Assembly (NCBI GenBank): GCA_963665265.2
Contig: OY762224.2
Location: forward strand, 496,001 to 560,000
Direction of reading: 5' to 3'
Length of the DNA: 64,000 bases
DNA from: CAXXHQ01 sp963665265
GTDB taxonomy: Bacteria; Planctomycetota; Planctomycetia; Pirellulales; Thermoguttaceae
Shown in pieces: positions 9,892 through 18,470 of this stretch. Numbering within the stretch: position 1 is the first letter of the stretch; every line of letters starts with the position of its first letter. The notes below the pieces were generated by a model. The model did no database searches. It saw nothing but the letters and a program-made list of their open reading frames with translations, and was not told the origin of the DNA. The translations under genes were made by a program, and so were the position numbers.

Positions 9892-9924
9892 GAGGCGTGT
9901 CTCCCCGAAGGGCGAACACGCCTC
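9892..9924 (-). terminator. Perfect 9-bp palindrome between scpB and metH
   Basis: GAGGCGTGT (9892-9900) and ACACGCCTC (9916-9924) pair perfectly around a 15-nt loop that can itself fold (CCC/GGG). On the minus strand the stem is followed by CTTTCATT, a weak T-tract, so it could end scpB transcription. Because it lies 28 bp before the metH start it could equally act in the metH leader, or simply be a dispersed intergenic palindrome. Confidence 0.5.
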
Positions 9925-10017
9925 CTACTATTTGCAAGCGTTAGAATCGCGGCGAGTTTCGCGCAAACCGACTGCGCTCAAAAACGCGGGCGACGAGCAA
10001 GTTAAAGAGAGAGCGAA

Positions 10018-11160
10018 TTACTCGTCGTCCTCTTCTTCATCCTCGTCCTCGTCTTCGTCTTCATCCTCGTCCCAATCTTCGTCGTCCCAGTCGTCGTCTT
10101 CGTCGTCCCAATCCTCGTCGTCGTCGATTTCCTCGTCGTCATCGACTTCTTCCCATTCGTCGTCGAGGTCGTCGTCATCGGCGGCGTCGTCATCGTCTTC
10201 GAGATCGTCGTCATCGTCATCATCTTCGAGATCGTCGTCGTCTTCATCGAAGTCTTCGTCTTCATCGCGAGCGGCGGCAGGCGAACCGAAAGAGCGGGAC
10301 GATTCTTCTTGATTGAATTCCATCAGGGCGGTCGCGCTTTCCTCGGCGTCAAACTCGGGGCGTGCCTTGGTGGTCATGAGGGTCTTCACTTTCTTCTCCT
10401 CTTCCGCTGCAAAGGAATTGTTAAGTTCGTTGGAAATATCGGAGCCCGAATCGGGCGTTACGGTCATCTCGCGTTTCGTTACATCGAATCGCAGATAGTC
10501 GGGACGCGGCAAATCGTCGATATGCTTGATTCCGAACACCTGCAAAAACTTCTTCGTCGTGCCGTATAAAAACGGCCGACCTAAATCGTTCGACTTGCCG
10601 ACGATTCGCACTAAGTCGCGCTCGATCAATTGTCGCAGCGTTTCGCCGGACTGCACGCCGCGTATCGCTTCAAGATCGGCTCGTAATATCGGCTGTCGAT
10701 AGGCGACGACGGCCAAGGTTTCCATGGCCGGTCCCGATAAACTTACCTCAATTGGCGCGGAATGCAATCTCCGGAGCCAGGGGGCGAATTTTGCGCGGGT
10801 CATAAGTTGAAATCCGCCGGCAAATTCCTCCACCCGAAACGCACGGCCTTGCGTATCGTATCGACTGTTTAACGTTCGGACCAGTGTACGCGCTTTTGTA
10901 CCGTCCGCCAAGTCGGCCAATTGTGCCAGTTTTCGGCTACCAAGCGGTTGCGAGGATAGAAAAAGTATCGCTTCGAGCGAAGCAAGATCAGAATCTTGCG
11001 GTTTTTCGTCCTTGTGGGGGGGGGCTTTACCGCCGCTTGCCGTCCATTCGCCGCGAAAGGGCATTTCATGCGTCGATTTTTCGGCCCAAGACGAAATCAG
11101 TCGTCGCTGAGATGCGACTCGCGCCGTCGGCAGCAAGAAATGGGCGGGATGTTTGCGCAT
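10018..11160 (-). CDS. scpB: SMC-ScpAB complex subunit ScpB with acidic tail
   Basis: The central part (about residues 58-245) is a classic ScpB with two winged-helix domains: LASLEAILFLSSQPLG, then the conserved GPAMETLAVVAYRQPILRADLEAIRGV and GRPFLYGTTKKFL. ScpB binds the kleisin ScpA on the SMC ATPase to help chromosome segregation in the cytoplasm. Unusual is the C-terminus: the last 82 residues are almost entirely Asp and Glu, with a few Trp, encoded by simple GAC/GAT/GAA/GAG runs. Most ScpB proteins end soon after the second winged helix. The first 57 residues are not conserved in the family as far as I can tell, so the true start may be internal, for example the Met at residue 33 (11064). 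No scpA lies next to it here. Confidence 0.93.
   Translation of the reverse strand: MRKHPAHFLLPTARVASQRRLISSWAEKSTHEMPFRGEWTASGGKAPPHKDEKPQDSDLASLEAILFLSSQPLGSRKLAQLADLADGTKARTLVRTLNSRYDTQGRAFRVEEFAGGFQLMTRAKFAPWLRRLHSAPIEVSLSGPAMETLAVVAYRQPILRADLEAIRGVQSGETLRQLIERDLVRIVGKSNDLGRPFLYGTTKKFLQVFGIKHIDDLPRPDYLRFDVTKREMTVTPDSGSDISNELNNSFAAEEEKKVKTLMTTKARPEFDAEESATALMEFNQEESSRSFGSPAAARDEDEDFDEDDDDLEDDDDDDDLEDDDDAADDDDLDDEWEEVDDDEEIDDDEDWDDEDDDWDDEDWDEDEDEDEDEDEEEDDE
10021..10266 (-). repeat. Low-complexity Asp/Glu-coding tract of scpB
   Basis: About 246 bp of imperfect (GAY/GAR)n triplet repeat encode residues 299-380 of ScpB. On the plus strand it reads as TCG/TCT/TCC/TCA runs, which open spurious poly-Ser frames there. 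The tract is in frame and ends at a normal stop codon. Such sequence is prone to replication slippage, so its length may vary between strains. Confidence 0.9.
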
Positions 11161-11237
11161 CGGGTTAGATTCCGTTCATGGAAAGCTGCTGCGAAAACGG
11201 CGCCTTTTTTTGTTTCGACGGGAGGTTAACGTCGCCG

Positions 11238-11957
11238 CTAAGTTCCTGGCGTTTCTCGATTTTTCCACTGTTCGACCTGGCGGACGACGTCGCGCATCGC
11301 TTGCAGGGGATCGGCGTGAGTCGCTTCAAAGCAATGCGTATAGTTCGCGCTGCCGCCGACGCTCATTTTGCAGTAAAAGCGATAGAGCTGCTCCTGGTTT
11401 CCCCAAGTCTCTAGTAAATAATATGTTGCGCCCATATCTTTTAGGCGTTTTTGCATCGAAAGAAACGGGTTGGCTTCGGAATCGGACGCGGCGGCGGACA
11501 GGTTCGGCGTCGCAGTCGCCGAATTGATCGGCGACTGGTATCCGACCGGTGTGACCGGCGAAGCGGTTTCGGGGTTCGCGCGGAGCGGGATTTCACGGCC
11601 GTCGGAGGCGAAATTTCGCGGTGCGGCCGAGATCGAAGCGGGAATGCCTGCCGGTTCGGCGTTTGGCCCTGCTTCTTGCTGAGACGCGGCGGCGGGAGTT
11701 TCGACGAGGCTGGGGGCGGCCGTCAAAGGCGCCTCCGCGGTTTTCTTTTCGCTCGATTTTCCGCCGAACAGTTCACTGACGATTTTATTGAGCGATCCGC
11801 CGTTCAAAAGCGACTTCGGCAGGAACTTTTCCACCTTTTCCCGCATGCTATCGGGCAACGAATTTCCGCTCATGGCGACGAAAGGAATCGCCGCTAAAAA
11901 GCCAAGCATAATCAGTGCGCGAAAGATCAATGCGGCGGAAGATGAGCGTTGTTGCAT
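11238..11957 (-). CDS. Hypothetical single-anchor protein with conserved C-terminal domain
   Basis: I place the start at the Met at 11957 (239 residues). The upstream in-frame extension has no family-like features and overlaps the divergent cysteine desulfurase start. From that Met there is a short polar segment, one hydrophobic helix (about residues 8-26) that may be a signal anchor or uncleaved signal, an Ala/Pro/Glu-rich linker of about 110 residues, and a compact C-terminal domain (about 160-235) with NPFLSMQKRLKDMGATYYLLE and a YRFYCKM segment. I do not recognise the domain; similar layouts occur in planctomycete hypothetical proteins. The Cys residues and aromatic content of the tail suggest an independently folding exported domain. 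Confidence 0.7.
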   Translation of the reverse strand: MQQRSSSAALIFRALIMLGFLAAIPFVAMSGNSLPDSMREKVEKFLPKSLLNGGSLNKIVSELFGGKSSEKKTAEAPLTAAPSLVETPAAASQQEAGPNAEPAGIPASISAAPRNFASDGREIPLRANPETASPVTPVGYQSPINSATATPNLSAAASDSEANPFLSMQKRLKDMGATYYLLETWGNQEQLYRFYCKMSVGGSANYTHCFEATHADPLQAMRDVVRQVEQWKNRETPGT

Positions 11958-12153
11958 GAGCGGACGGACTCCCAATATCGATATTCGCGGCCAGTCGATG
12001 AATTGGGGGATAATACCGTGAGGGGAGGATTCCGGGCAACTCCAAATTAGCCAAATATAAGAGCGAACGACCACTCGTTTTTTTGGGTGGGAAGGAGTAA
12101 GATTCCTGGAACGGATGCGGCTTCTTAAAATACCTATCCCTTCTAAATTACGC

Positions 12154-13305
12154 ATGGACACAATCTATTTGGATCACAATGCGACGACGCCGGTTCGGGC
12201 CGAAGTGATCGAGGCGATGTCTCGCTGCTTGGCCGAAGGGTACGGCAACCCGTCGAGCCAGCACCGACCGGGGCAACGGGCGCGGAAAGTTTTGGAAGAC
12301 GCCCGGGAACGGATCGCGGAAATATTGGGCGCCGATTTGACCTGTCCGCAGCCCGATCGACTGATTTTCACCAGCGGCGGAACCGAGGCCAACAATTTGG
12401 CCGTTCTCGGACTCCCTCGTCATGTCGGGGGGGCGGGAAATCGAATCGCCATTTCGGCGATCGAGCATCAGAGCGTAATCGAACCGGCCGAGCATCTTTT
12501 AGAGAACGGTTGGGAGTTGGACACTTTGCCGGTCACTCAAAATGGCGTCGTGCGGCTCGATGCTTTGGAATCGATCTTGCGGCCGCAAACTCGTCTGGTG
12601 AGCGTCTTGTTGGGGAACCATGAAGTTGGAACCGTCCAACCGTGCGAAGAGATCGCCGCTCATTGCCGAAGTCTTGGCGTCCCGTTTCACACCGACGCGA
12701 TTCAGGCGGCGGGAAAAATCGCGATCTCATTTCGCCATCAAGGGTTCGACGCCCTATCGATCGCCGCGCACAAATTCCAAGGTCCGCTCGGCGTCGGGGC
12801 GTTGATTTTGGGACCGGAAGTGAAAATCCGACCGCAACTGTTCGGCGGACATCAGCAAAGCGGCGTTCGGCCAGGGACCGAGTCGGTCGCTTTGGCCGTC
12901 GGCATGCTGACCGCGTTGGAACTTTGGAATGCGGAGCAAGCCGCTCATTACGAACGGCTCCGAGAGATTCGCGATCGTTTTGAACGCGGCTTGAAAGCTG
13001 CCTTGACCGACGCCATCGTGCATGCGGAACAGGCCGACCGGCTGCCGCAGACGAGTAACGTCGCTTTTCCGGGACTAGATGGTCAAGTTCTTCTCATGGC
13101 CTTGGATATGGCGGGCGTAGCCTGCTCGGTGGGCTCGGCCTGTTCGAGCGGATCGAGCGAGTTGTCGCCGACGTTGTTGGCGATGGACGTTTCGCAGGCC
13201 GTGGCGGCCAGTTCGCTCCGCTTCAGTTTCGGCGCGACCAACACGGCCGAAGAGATCGACGAGGCCGTTGCGCGAATCGCCCGGGTTTGCCGAGAAATTG
13301 CGTGA
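12154..13305 (+). CDS. Cysteine desulfurase (NifS/IscS family)
   Basis: A fold-type I PLP enzyme that takes sulfur from cysteine for Fe-S clusters and thiolation. It begins with the canonical YLDHNATTPVR. The PLP-binding lysine is K207 in SIAAHKFQGPLG, and the catalytic cysteine is C330 in GSACSSGSSE with the short loop typical of group I enzymes. HTDAIQAAGK and RPGTE are also present. The start is the ATG at 12154, giving 384 residues. An in-frame ATG at 12115 would add 13 residues that are not part of the family. It is not followed by iscU or other Fe-S genes, so it cannot be assigned to iscS or nifS from context. A decayed copy of its 3' end lies 1.4 kb downstream. Confidence 0.95.
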   Translation: MDTIYLDHNATTPVRAEVIEAMSRCLAEGYGNPSSQHRPGQRARKVLEDARERIAEILGADLTCPQPDRLIFTSGGTEANNLAVLGLPRHVGGAGNRIAISAIEHQSVIEPAEHLLENGWELDTLPVTQNGVVRLDALESILRPQTRLVSVLLGNHEVGTVQPCEEIAAHCRSLGVPFHTDAIQAAGKIAISFRHQGFDALSIAAHKFQGPLGVGALILGPEVKIRPQLFGGHQQSGVRPGTESVALAVGMLTALELWNAEQAAHYERLREIRDRFERGLKAALTDAIVHAEQADRLPQTSNVAFPGLDGQVLLMALDMAGVACSVGSACSSGSSELSPTLLAMDVSQAVAASSLRFSFGATNTAEEIDEAVARIARVCREIA

Positions 13306-13419
13306 AAGACGTGTGCGACGGAGCTTCGCGACCCCGGAATCGCCTTCAACTTGTCTGGATTTGCCGAAAAGGTAAGATTTGCCGCTTGTGAATCCGATTC
13401 AGATTGATGGAGGGCAATC

Positions 13420-14565
13420 ATGCGACATATTCTTAGCAAGTTGGAATTAGTAAGCGTCTACGGTCTGGTCGGACTTCTAGTCCTGGCGACGACTTCCGTC
13501 GCACTCGGACAGGATAATCCGACGTTCGATAGCCCGCTCGCAACCGACAGGGGAGTCTTCTCGCCGTCGTCTTTCGACACGACGGCTGACAAGCCGCTGG
13601 AATCGGTCTGGCGCCCGTCAGGCGCCGGTTCCCGATGGACCGCCTCGGCCGATTTCGTCATCTTAGAACGGGTCGGCGGCGTTTCTTACGCACTTGTCGA
13701 GACGGTGCCGCATAGCGTGCCGGTTAATCAGTTGTCCGGCACTCCCGGCCTAGTGGCGCTCAACGCCAGCGATCTTCAACAAGGATTCGCCGCCGGGCCG
13801 AAGCTTGACCTCATTCGACACGGCGACAACGGCTACGACCTAGAGTTGTCCTATTTTCAGATTGACGGTTGGAGCGACTTCCGAAGTATCGGTCCCACTC
13901 CCAACGACTGGTTGGTGATGAGAGCTTCGGGCAACTTTCTTCAAACCCAGGACTGGAAAGATACGCAAATGATGGCCTGGGGCTACTCCTCTCAACTGTA
14001 CAACTCCGAGATAAACGTGCGCCGAGCGGTCTTCGATCGTCTCACGCTGCTGGCAGGATTCCGTTGGGTCAACTTGTCGGAAAAACTTCAGGGAACTTTG
14101 CCGGAGCTGCCGGGAACGATTCCCGATCGGCGAGAGCCGTTTTGGGATACCAGCGTGAGAAACAATCTTTACGGTTTCCAAGTCGGCGCCGACGGAACCA
14201 TATTCGAGCATGGCCGCTTTTCTATCGACGGGCTGGCGAAGGCCGGCATGTTCATTAACAATGCGGGCGAGACGACGGCCGTTAGCATCGATAGGACGTT
14301 GTATTACGAGTCGGCTTCGACGAATCAAGTGGCCGGTCTTGGCGAATTCGGGTTACAGTGTAAATATCAAGTCGCTTCGAAGCTTCATTTGAAGCTCGGC
14401 TATGAAGCCATCTGGGTGCAAGGGGTCGCCTTGGCGCCCGGTCAGATTTCGGCCGCCTATTGCTACTGCACTAGTTCGCAGAACTATGTGCAGGCGCTTG
14501 GCGTCAACTGCGGTTCGGGCGTGTTCTATCACGGAGCCTCGGCCGGTTTGGAATATTCGTTCTAA
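13420..14565 (+). CDS. BBP7-type outer-membrane beta-barrel protein
   Basis: 381 residues. The N-terminus is a signal peptide (hydrophobic core about 10-29, likely cut after ALGQ). The rest alternates short aromatic strands with Gly/Asn turns, ends in LEYSF as outer-membrane barrels do, and contains WTASADFVILERV, FAAGPKLDLIRHG, LTLLAGFRWVNLSEKL and LHLKLGYEAIWVQGVAL. This pattern matches the BBP7 family of planctomycete barrel proteins. A structural or pore role in the outer membrane is inferred. It follows the cysteine desulfurase by 114 bp and probably has its own promoter. A GAGGG purine stretch lies 8-12 bp before the ATG. Confidence 0.8.
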   Translation: MRHILSKLELVSVYGLVGLLVLATTSVALGQDNPTFDSPLATDRGVFSPSSFDTTADKPLESVWRPSGAGSRWTASADFVILERVGGVSYALVETVPHSVPVNQLSGTPGLVALNASDLQQGFAAGPKLDLIRHGDNGYDLELSYFQIDGWSDFRSIGPTPNDWLVMRASGNFLQTQDWKDTQMMAWGYSSQLYNSEINVRRAVFDRLTLLAGFRWVNLSEKLQGTLPELPGTIPDRREPFWDTSVRNNLYGFQVGADGTIFEHGRFSIDGLAKAGMFINNAGETTAVSIDRTLYYESASTNQVAGLGEFGLQCKYQVASKLHLKLGYEAIWVQGVALAPGQISAAYCYCTSSQNYVQALGVNCGSGVFYHGASAGLEYSF

Positions 14566-14895
14566 CCGCTTGGCAGATTCTTCTCCTTACGAAAACCGTT
14601 CAATTCCAGATCAACCCAATCGCCGACGTTGTCGGCGACGGACGTTTCGCAGTCCGCGGCGGCTGTCGCTACGACAACGATATGATTGACGGTTCTTTTG
14701 CTTGCTAATCGCGAATGGACTTATCACGAACGGTCTGGTAATTTGAAGGGACTGCGGTTAAACGTGCTCCGCTACGTAGAGACTTTTTTCGACCCGTTCG
14801 TCGCGGCGTAAAATTGCTCCGCCAGGAAATTGATCAAAGGGAACGCAAGCATCCTGCCTCGATAGAGTGAAGTTATTCATCCGTGGAGAAGCGCC
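14566..14895. other. Intergenic region holding a decayed gene fragment
   Basis: 330 bp between the barrel gene and the ADP-ribosylglycohydrolase gene. No intact reading frame is seen. The first third contains a remnant of cysteine-desulfurase coding sequence (separate entry). The rest presumably holds the promoter of the downstream gene, whose ribosome-binding site GGAG lies just before the ATG at 14896. Confidence 0.6.
14620..14676 (+). pseudogene. Remnant of a cysteine desulfurase 3' end
   Basis: About 45 bp at 14620-14665 match 13165-13213 of the intact upstream gene at high identity (only a handful of differences). Translated in the matching frame it reads SPTLSATDVSQSAAA against SPTLLAMDVSQAVAA. 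The following VATTTI can be aligned to GATNTA of the intact protein if seven codons were deleted. No start, active-site cysteine or other domain is present, so this is debris of a duplicated copy. Confidence 0.6.
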
Positions 14896-15855
14896 ATGCC
14901 GAAGCCAAGTTCTCATGAAGATCGCTGCATCGGTTGCCTTCTGAGTATAGCCTGCGGAGACATCCTCGGTGCGGGAGTCGAAGGACAATCTGCTAAATCC
15001 ATTCGGGACTACTACGGAGAAGTGCGAGACTTCTTGGACTCTATTCGAGGTTTCGGCTGTTATACGGACGATACCGAAATGACTCTGGCTTTGGGGACAA
15101 GCCTTGTCGAAAAAGGAGTTGCCGATCCCGAAGACGTCTCACTGAAATATGCCGAGTTTTACGAACCTCGGCGAGGCTACGGTTCGGCAGCCCATCGAGC
15201 GCTGGGGGCGTTGCTCAATGGCGCCGACTACCGCAAAACGGGGCGCATCGAGTTCCCCAACGGATCGTTCGGTAACGGCGGGGCGATGCGGATCGCTCCA
15301 ATCGGACTTGCGTACCGGAACGCGTCAGACGAAATGCTTCGCCAGGCGGTCGAATCCGCATTGCTTTGCACGCACGTTCATCCCGAGGCCATAGACGGGG
15401 CCTTCATTCAGGCAAAGGCCGTCGCCGTGCTTGCTAACTCCGATCCTGATGGATTCGACCGCCGAGGGCTCCTTGAAAAGGTGCTCAATCTTAGTAAAGA
15501 ATTCGCGGTTCAGCGAAAACTGGAAATTCTGCTGGAACAACCGATCGAACAGGCGTCGGACGATGACGTTGTATATGTTGTAGGCAACGGCGTTCGCACT
15601 TCCGAAGCAGTTGCCGCTTCTCTTTGGGCGTTCCTTCGCTATGGCGACAATCCTGAGGAATGTTTGATCCGGGCCGTGAATTTTGGAGGCGATACAGATA
15701 CAATCGGCGCCATGGTCGGGGCGCAACTTGGCAGCCTTTACGGTTCAGCGTGGATGCCTGACCGATGGTTCAACCAGATTGAGAACAAACGACATGGGCG
15801 AGACTATATGATTGATTTGGCAAAAAAACTGGCCCAATTGAACATTCGAGATTAA
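14896..15855 (+). CDS. ADP-ribosylglycohydrolase family protein
   Basis: 319 residues of the DraG/ARH fold, which removes ADP-ribose from proteins or related ligands. The two metal-binding motifs are intact: DDTEM (D58, D59, E61) near the N-terminus and GGDTDTIG (D266, D268) near the C-terminus; NGSFGNGGAMRIAPIGL is also family-typical. A GGAG ribosome-binding site precedes the ATG by about 8 bp. No nitrogenase or ADP-ribosyltransferase gene is in the window, so a DraG role in nitrogenase control is not supported. A general ADP-ribosylhydrolase is the safer call. No signal peptide, so cytoplasmic. Confidence 0.92.
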   Translation: MPKPSSHEDRCIGCLLSIACGDILGAGVEGQSAKSIRDYYGEVRDFLDSIRGFGCYTDDTEMTLALGTSLVEKGVADPEDVSLKYAEFYEPRRGYGSAAHRALGALLNGADYRKTGRIEFPNGSFGNGGAMRIAPIGLAYRNASDEMLRQAVESALLCTHVHPEAIDGAFIQAKAVAVLANSDPDGFDRRGLLEKVLNLSKEFAVQRKLEILLEQPIEQASDDDVVYVVGNGVRTSEAVAASLWAFLRYGDNPEECLIRAVNFGGDTDTIGAMVGAQLGSLYGSAWMPDRWFNQIENKRHGRDYMIDLAKKLAQLNIRD

Positions 15856-15986
15856 CTGAGCGGAAGTTCTAACGGTACGGCGGAATTATTTCCCGAGATA
15901 TGCGAACCGGATGTTATTGCCGCATTGGCGAGAGACGGAATGACCGACAACGTGATGATTTGGCGATAGGAACTCACGGTGAATAG

Positions 15987-16604
15987 ATGACGTTCAATCA
16001 AGCCGACATTCGAAAAGCGCGTCGTCATCTCCGGGCGGCAGATCCGGTGATGAAAGAGATCATCGACGCCGTCGGGCCCTTTACGCTTCGCCTTGATAGC
16101 GATCGTTTCGGAATGCTCGTTCGCTCCATTATTTCCCAGCAAATCTCCGGAAGCGCCGCGGCCTCGATTTGCGGGCGATTGCGAACGCTTGCCGGGCCAA
16201 AGGGACTGAAACCGGAGAACCTCGCCAAGTTCTCCGTCGTCGAACTGCGGTCGGTCGGACTTTCGCCGCAGAAGGCGTCCTACGTCACCGACCTGGTGCG
16301 AAAAGTGAATGACGGAGCGGTGAATCTTCGGCAAATCGGACGGTTGTCGGACGAACAGGTTATCGAACGACTCGTTCAGGTGAAAGGGATCGGTCGTTGG
16401 ACGGCCCAAATGTTTTTGATCTTCTCGCTGGGACGACTCGACGTATTTCCGCACGATGACTTGGGCGTGAGGTCGGCCATTCGCAAGAGCTACGATTTGA
16501 CCGATCTGCCTGATAAGAAGACGGCCCTTGCCGTCGCCGAGCCGTGGCGACCGTACGCTTCGGTGGCAAGTTGGTACTGCTGGCGATCGTTGAACTTGGA
16601 GTAG
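15987..16604 (+). CDS. DNA-3-methyladenine glycosylase II (AlkA-like)
   Basis: 205 residues of the HhH-GPD superfamily, which flips out and excises alkylated bases. The helix-hairpin-helix is VKGIGRWTAQ, followed by the catalytic aspartate in FPHDDLGVR (D157/D158). IISQQISGSAAASICGRL is the usual pre-HhH helix. The protein lacks the AlkA N-terminal domain and the C-terminal iron-sulfur loop of Nth/MutY, so it belongs to the short AlkA-like group. It stands alone on the plus strand, 131 bp after the glycohydrolase gene and about 90 bp before a methyltransferase gene. Confidence 0.92.
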   Translation: MTFNQADIRKARRHLRAADPVMKEIIDAVGPFTLRLDSDRFGMLVRSIISQQISGSAAASICGRLRTLAGPKGLKPENLAKFSVVELRSVGLSPQKASYVTDLVRKVNDGAVNLRQIGRLSDEQVIERLVQVKGIGRWTAQMFLIFSLGRLDVFPHDDLGVRSAIRKSYDLTDLPDKKTALAVAEPWRPYASVASWYCWRSLNLE

Positions 16605-16695
16605 AAGAGAGACTCAATCGCCGCGAAGCAAAGTGGGAAGATTAAGCGTCGTGACGTCGATTTCTAAATGTGCAAATAGCGAAAAACCAAGATTT

Positions 16696-17328
16696 ATGAA
16701 CGCTACAAACTACTTTGATCAATCTGCGGCCAACTGGGACAAAGAACCTCGCCGTATAGAACATGTTAAGGCGGTTGGCGAGGCTATCCTTCGTGAAACT
16801 AAACCGACCAAAGACATGGACGTGTTGGATTACGGTTGCGGTACGGGATTACTCGGGTTGTTTTTGCTCCCGCATGTAAAGAGCGTCACGGGAGCCGATA
16901 GTTCATCAGGAATGCAGGACGTTCTTCGCACGAAGATTCGTCAAGGAAATATCAGCGGAATGACCGCCATCCAGCTTGATCTGGAGAAGGAGTCGCTTTC
17001 GCAACGGCGATTTCACATGATCGTCTCCAGTATGGTGATGCACCATGTAGCCGATCTCGAACGAGTAGCGTCGGCGTTTTACGAGATGCTTCTGCCTGGC
17101 GGAGCGCTGTGCATCGCCGATTTGGACTCGGAGCCTGGCGTTTTTCACGCCAAAGATGTCGCGGCAGGAGTTCATCATTGCGGATTCGACCGCCGTGCGT
17201 TTCAGAATCGATTAGAGGCCTCGGGTTTCGTCGATGTTTCAGTTTCGACCGCCTGCTTCATTCGAAAACCGGCAAGTGACGGTGAGACGCGAGATTTTCC
17301 GGTGTTTCTGATGGTGGGTCGGCGGTGA
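16696..17328 (+). CDS. Class I SAM-dependent methyltransferase
   Basis: The start is the ATG at 16696 (MNATNYFDQSAANWD), giving 210 residues; the family usually begins like this and the 21-residue upstream extension looks random. Motif I is VLDYGCGTGLLGLFL, motif II has the acidic ADSSSGM, and post-motif MIVSSMVMHHVADLE fits small-molecule or lipid methyltransferases of the Methyltransf_11/25 type. The substrate cannot be told from the sequence. Neighbouring genes (DNA glycosylase, GT2) give no clear pathway. Confidence 0.85.
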   Translation: MNATNYFDQSAANWDKEPRRIEHVKAVGEAILRETKPTKDMDVLDYGCGTGLLGLFLLPHVKSVTGADSSSGMQDVLRTKIRQGNISGMTAIQLDLEKESLSQRRFHMIVSSMVMHHVADLERVASAFYEMLLPGGALCIADLDSEPGVFHAKDVAAGVHHCGFDRRAFQNRLEASGFVDVSVSTACFIRKPASDGETRDFPVFLMVGRR

Positions 17329-17488
17329 ATATATGACAAAAGCGCTGAAATCTTCCTCCTGCCTAGAATCGGCGATGATTGGGAAAATCTGCTTGAGCCA
17401 TTGTTAAAACGACGCTTCCGGAAGAGCTGGATTTGTATAGCGTCAAGCTGCGCGAAAAAATGAGTAGGATGAAAGCGAAGGATAAACT

Positions 17489-18202
17489 GTGCCGCATTTT
17501 TCCATCTTGATTCCCGCCCGCAACGAAGAAAAGTTTCTGCCCGGTTGTCTTGAATCCATCGAGGCGGCGGCCAAGCCGTTTCCCGGTCAAACGGAGATCA
17601 TCGTCGCGCTGAACCGTTGCACCGACCGCACCGAGGAAATCGCATTGAAGCACGGGGCGAAGATCGTGCGAGACGACGGTCGAAATTTGGCGAGGATTCG
17701 CAATACGGCGGCAAAGGCCGCCTCGGGCGATATTCTCATCACCATCGACGCCGACAGTCGCATGACCTCGAACATGCTGACGGAGATAGATCGGCTTCTG
17801 CGATCGGGAAAATATATCGGCGGCGGCGTGACGATTTGGCCCGAGCGATGGTCTTGCGGAATCTTCGTGACCGTGGCGCTGCTGGCCGTCTTGCTTTTTT
17901 GGCGGCGAGTGTCGGGCGGGCTGTTTTGGTGTTTGCGAAAAGATTTCGAGGCCGTCGGCGGATTCAATGAGGATCTCGTCAGTCTCGAGGACCTCGACTT
18001 CGCCCGGCGGCTCAAGGCGTACGGCCGTCGCGTCGGGAAACGATTCATGACGCTCAAGAAGGCGTACATCGTCACGTCGTGCCGTAAGTTCGACGCGTTC
18101 GGCGATTGGTATTTGTTGATCAATCCGCGAATGACGCGGCGGATGCTCGGGGGAAAATCGCAGGAGGACGCAGATCGTTTTTACTACGACGTCAAAAGGT
18201 AG
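17489..18202 (+). CDS. GT2-family glycosyltransferase
   Basis: 237 residues starting with a GTG codon, preceded by GAAGGA at about the right distance. It has the GT-A nucleotide-sugar fold: FSILIPARNEEKFLPGC at the N-terminus, the metal-binding DADSRM, and LEDLDFARRLKAYGR as the ED-type acceptor/base motif. A hydrophobic stretch (about 126-146) could be a re-entrant or membrane-contact helix. It probably acts at the cytoplasmic face of the membrane in polysaccharide, lipid or hopanoid glycosylation; the substrate is not deducible. Confidence 0.88.
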   Translation: MPHFSILIPARNEEKFLPGCLESIEAAAKPFPGQTEIIVALNRCTDRTEEIALKHGAKIVRDDGRNLARIRNTAAKAASGDILITIDADSRMTSNMLTEIDRLLRSGKYIGGGVTIWPERWSCGIFVTVALLAVLLFWRRVSGGLFWCLRKDFEAVGGFNEDLVSLEDLDFARRLKAYGRRVGKRFMTLKKAYIVTSCRKFDAFGDWYLLINPRMTRRMLGGKSQEDADRFYYDVKR

Positions 18203-18470
18203 CCGCGGGGACGCGAATCGAATGAAGGAGGAACGGCTAGGAGATTATTTCGACAGCGCGCGGCGGTTGGCGGATCTCGCGAGAAAGAGTAGGAGACTTA
18301 AGGCTCTCTAATCTTCGCAGATCGATCGCATTTTTGGCGAGCGCACTACCTTGCGTTCGGCGTTAATCGTGTTGTCGTCGGAGGCTGAGGGCCGGCTTTG
18401 CTATTCGGATAGGGACGGGGGGCGATACTCCGCCATTCTTCACAATGCAGCCCGAATTCAGCCGATTGTT
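18203..18470. other. Intergenic region between convergent genes
   Basis: 268 bp between the GT2 gene and the 3' end of the PEP-CTERM gene. A 29-codon frame with a purine-rich leader begins at 18222, but there is nothing to support it as a gene. No clear terminator hairpin was found. Confidence 0.4.

Noticed and set aside
9864..10017. Cobalamin or SAM riboswitch before metH
   Set aside because: The gap is short, and apart from one simple palindrome I see no conserved riboswitch core.
10018..10312. Poly-Ser and poly-Thr frames around the scpB tail
   Set aside because: They are other-frame readings of the Asp/Glu triplet repeat.
15852..16454. A 200-codon minus-strand frame opposite the DNA glycosylase gene
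   Set aside because: The plus-strand glycosylase has the helix-hairpin-helix and catalytic Asp; the antisense frame has nothing recognisable.
17396..17511. A short frame reading LPEELDLYSVKLREKM just before the GT2 gene
   Set aside because: It looks gene-like but has no start codon with a ribosome-binding site, follows a stop codon and overlaps the GT2 start; possibly debris, not enough to call.
18222..18311. A 29-codon frame after the GT2 gene
   Set aside because: It has a purine-rich neighbourhood but no family or context to support translation.
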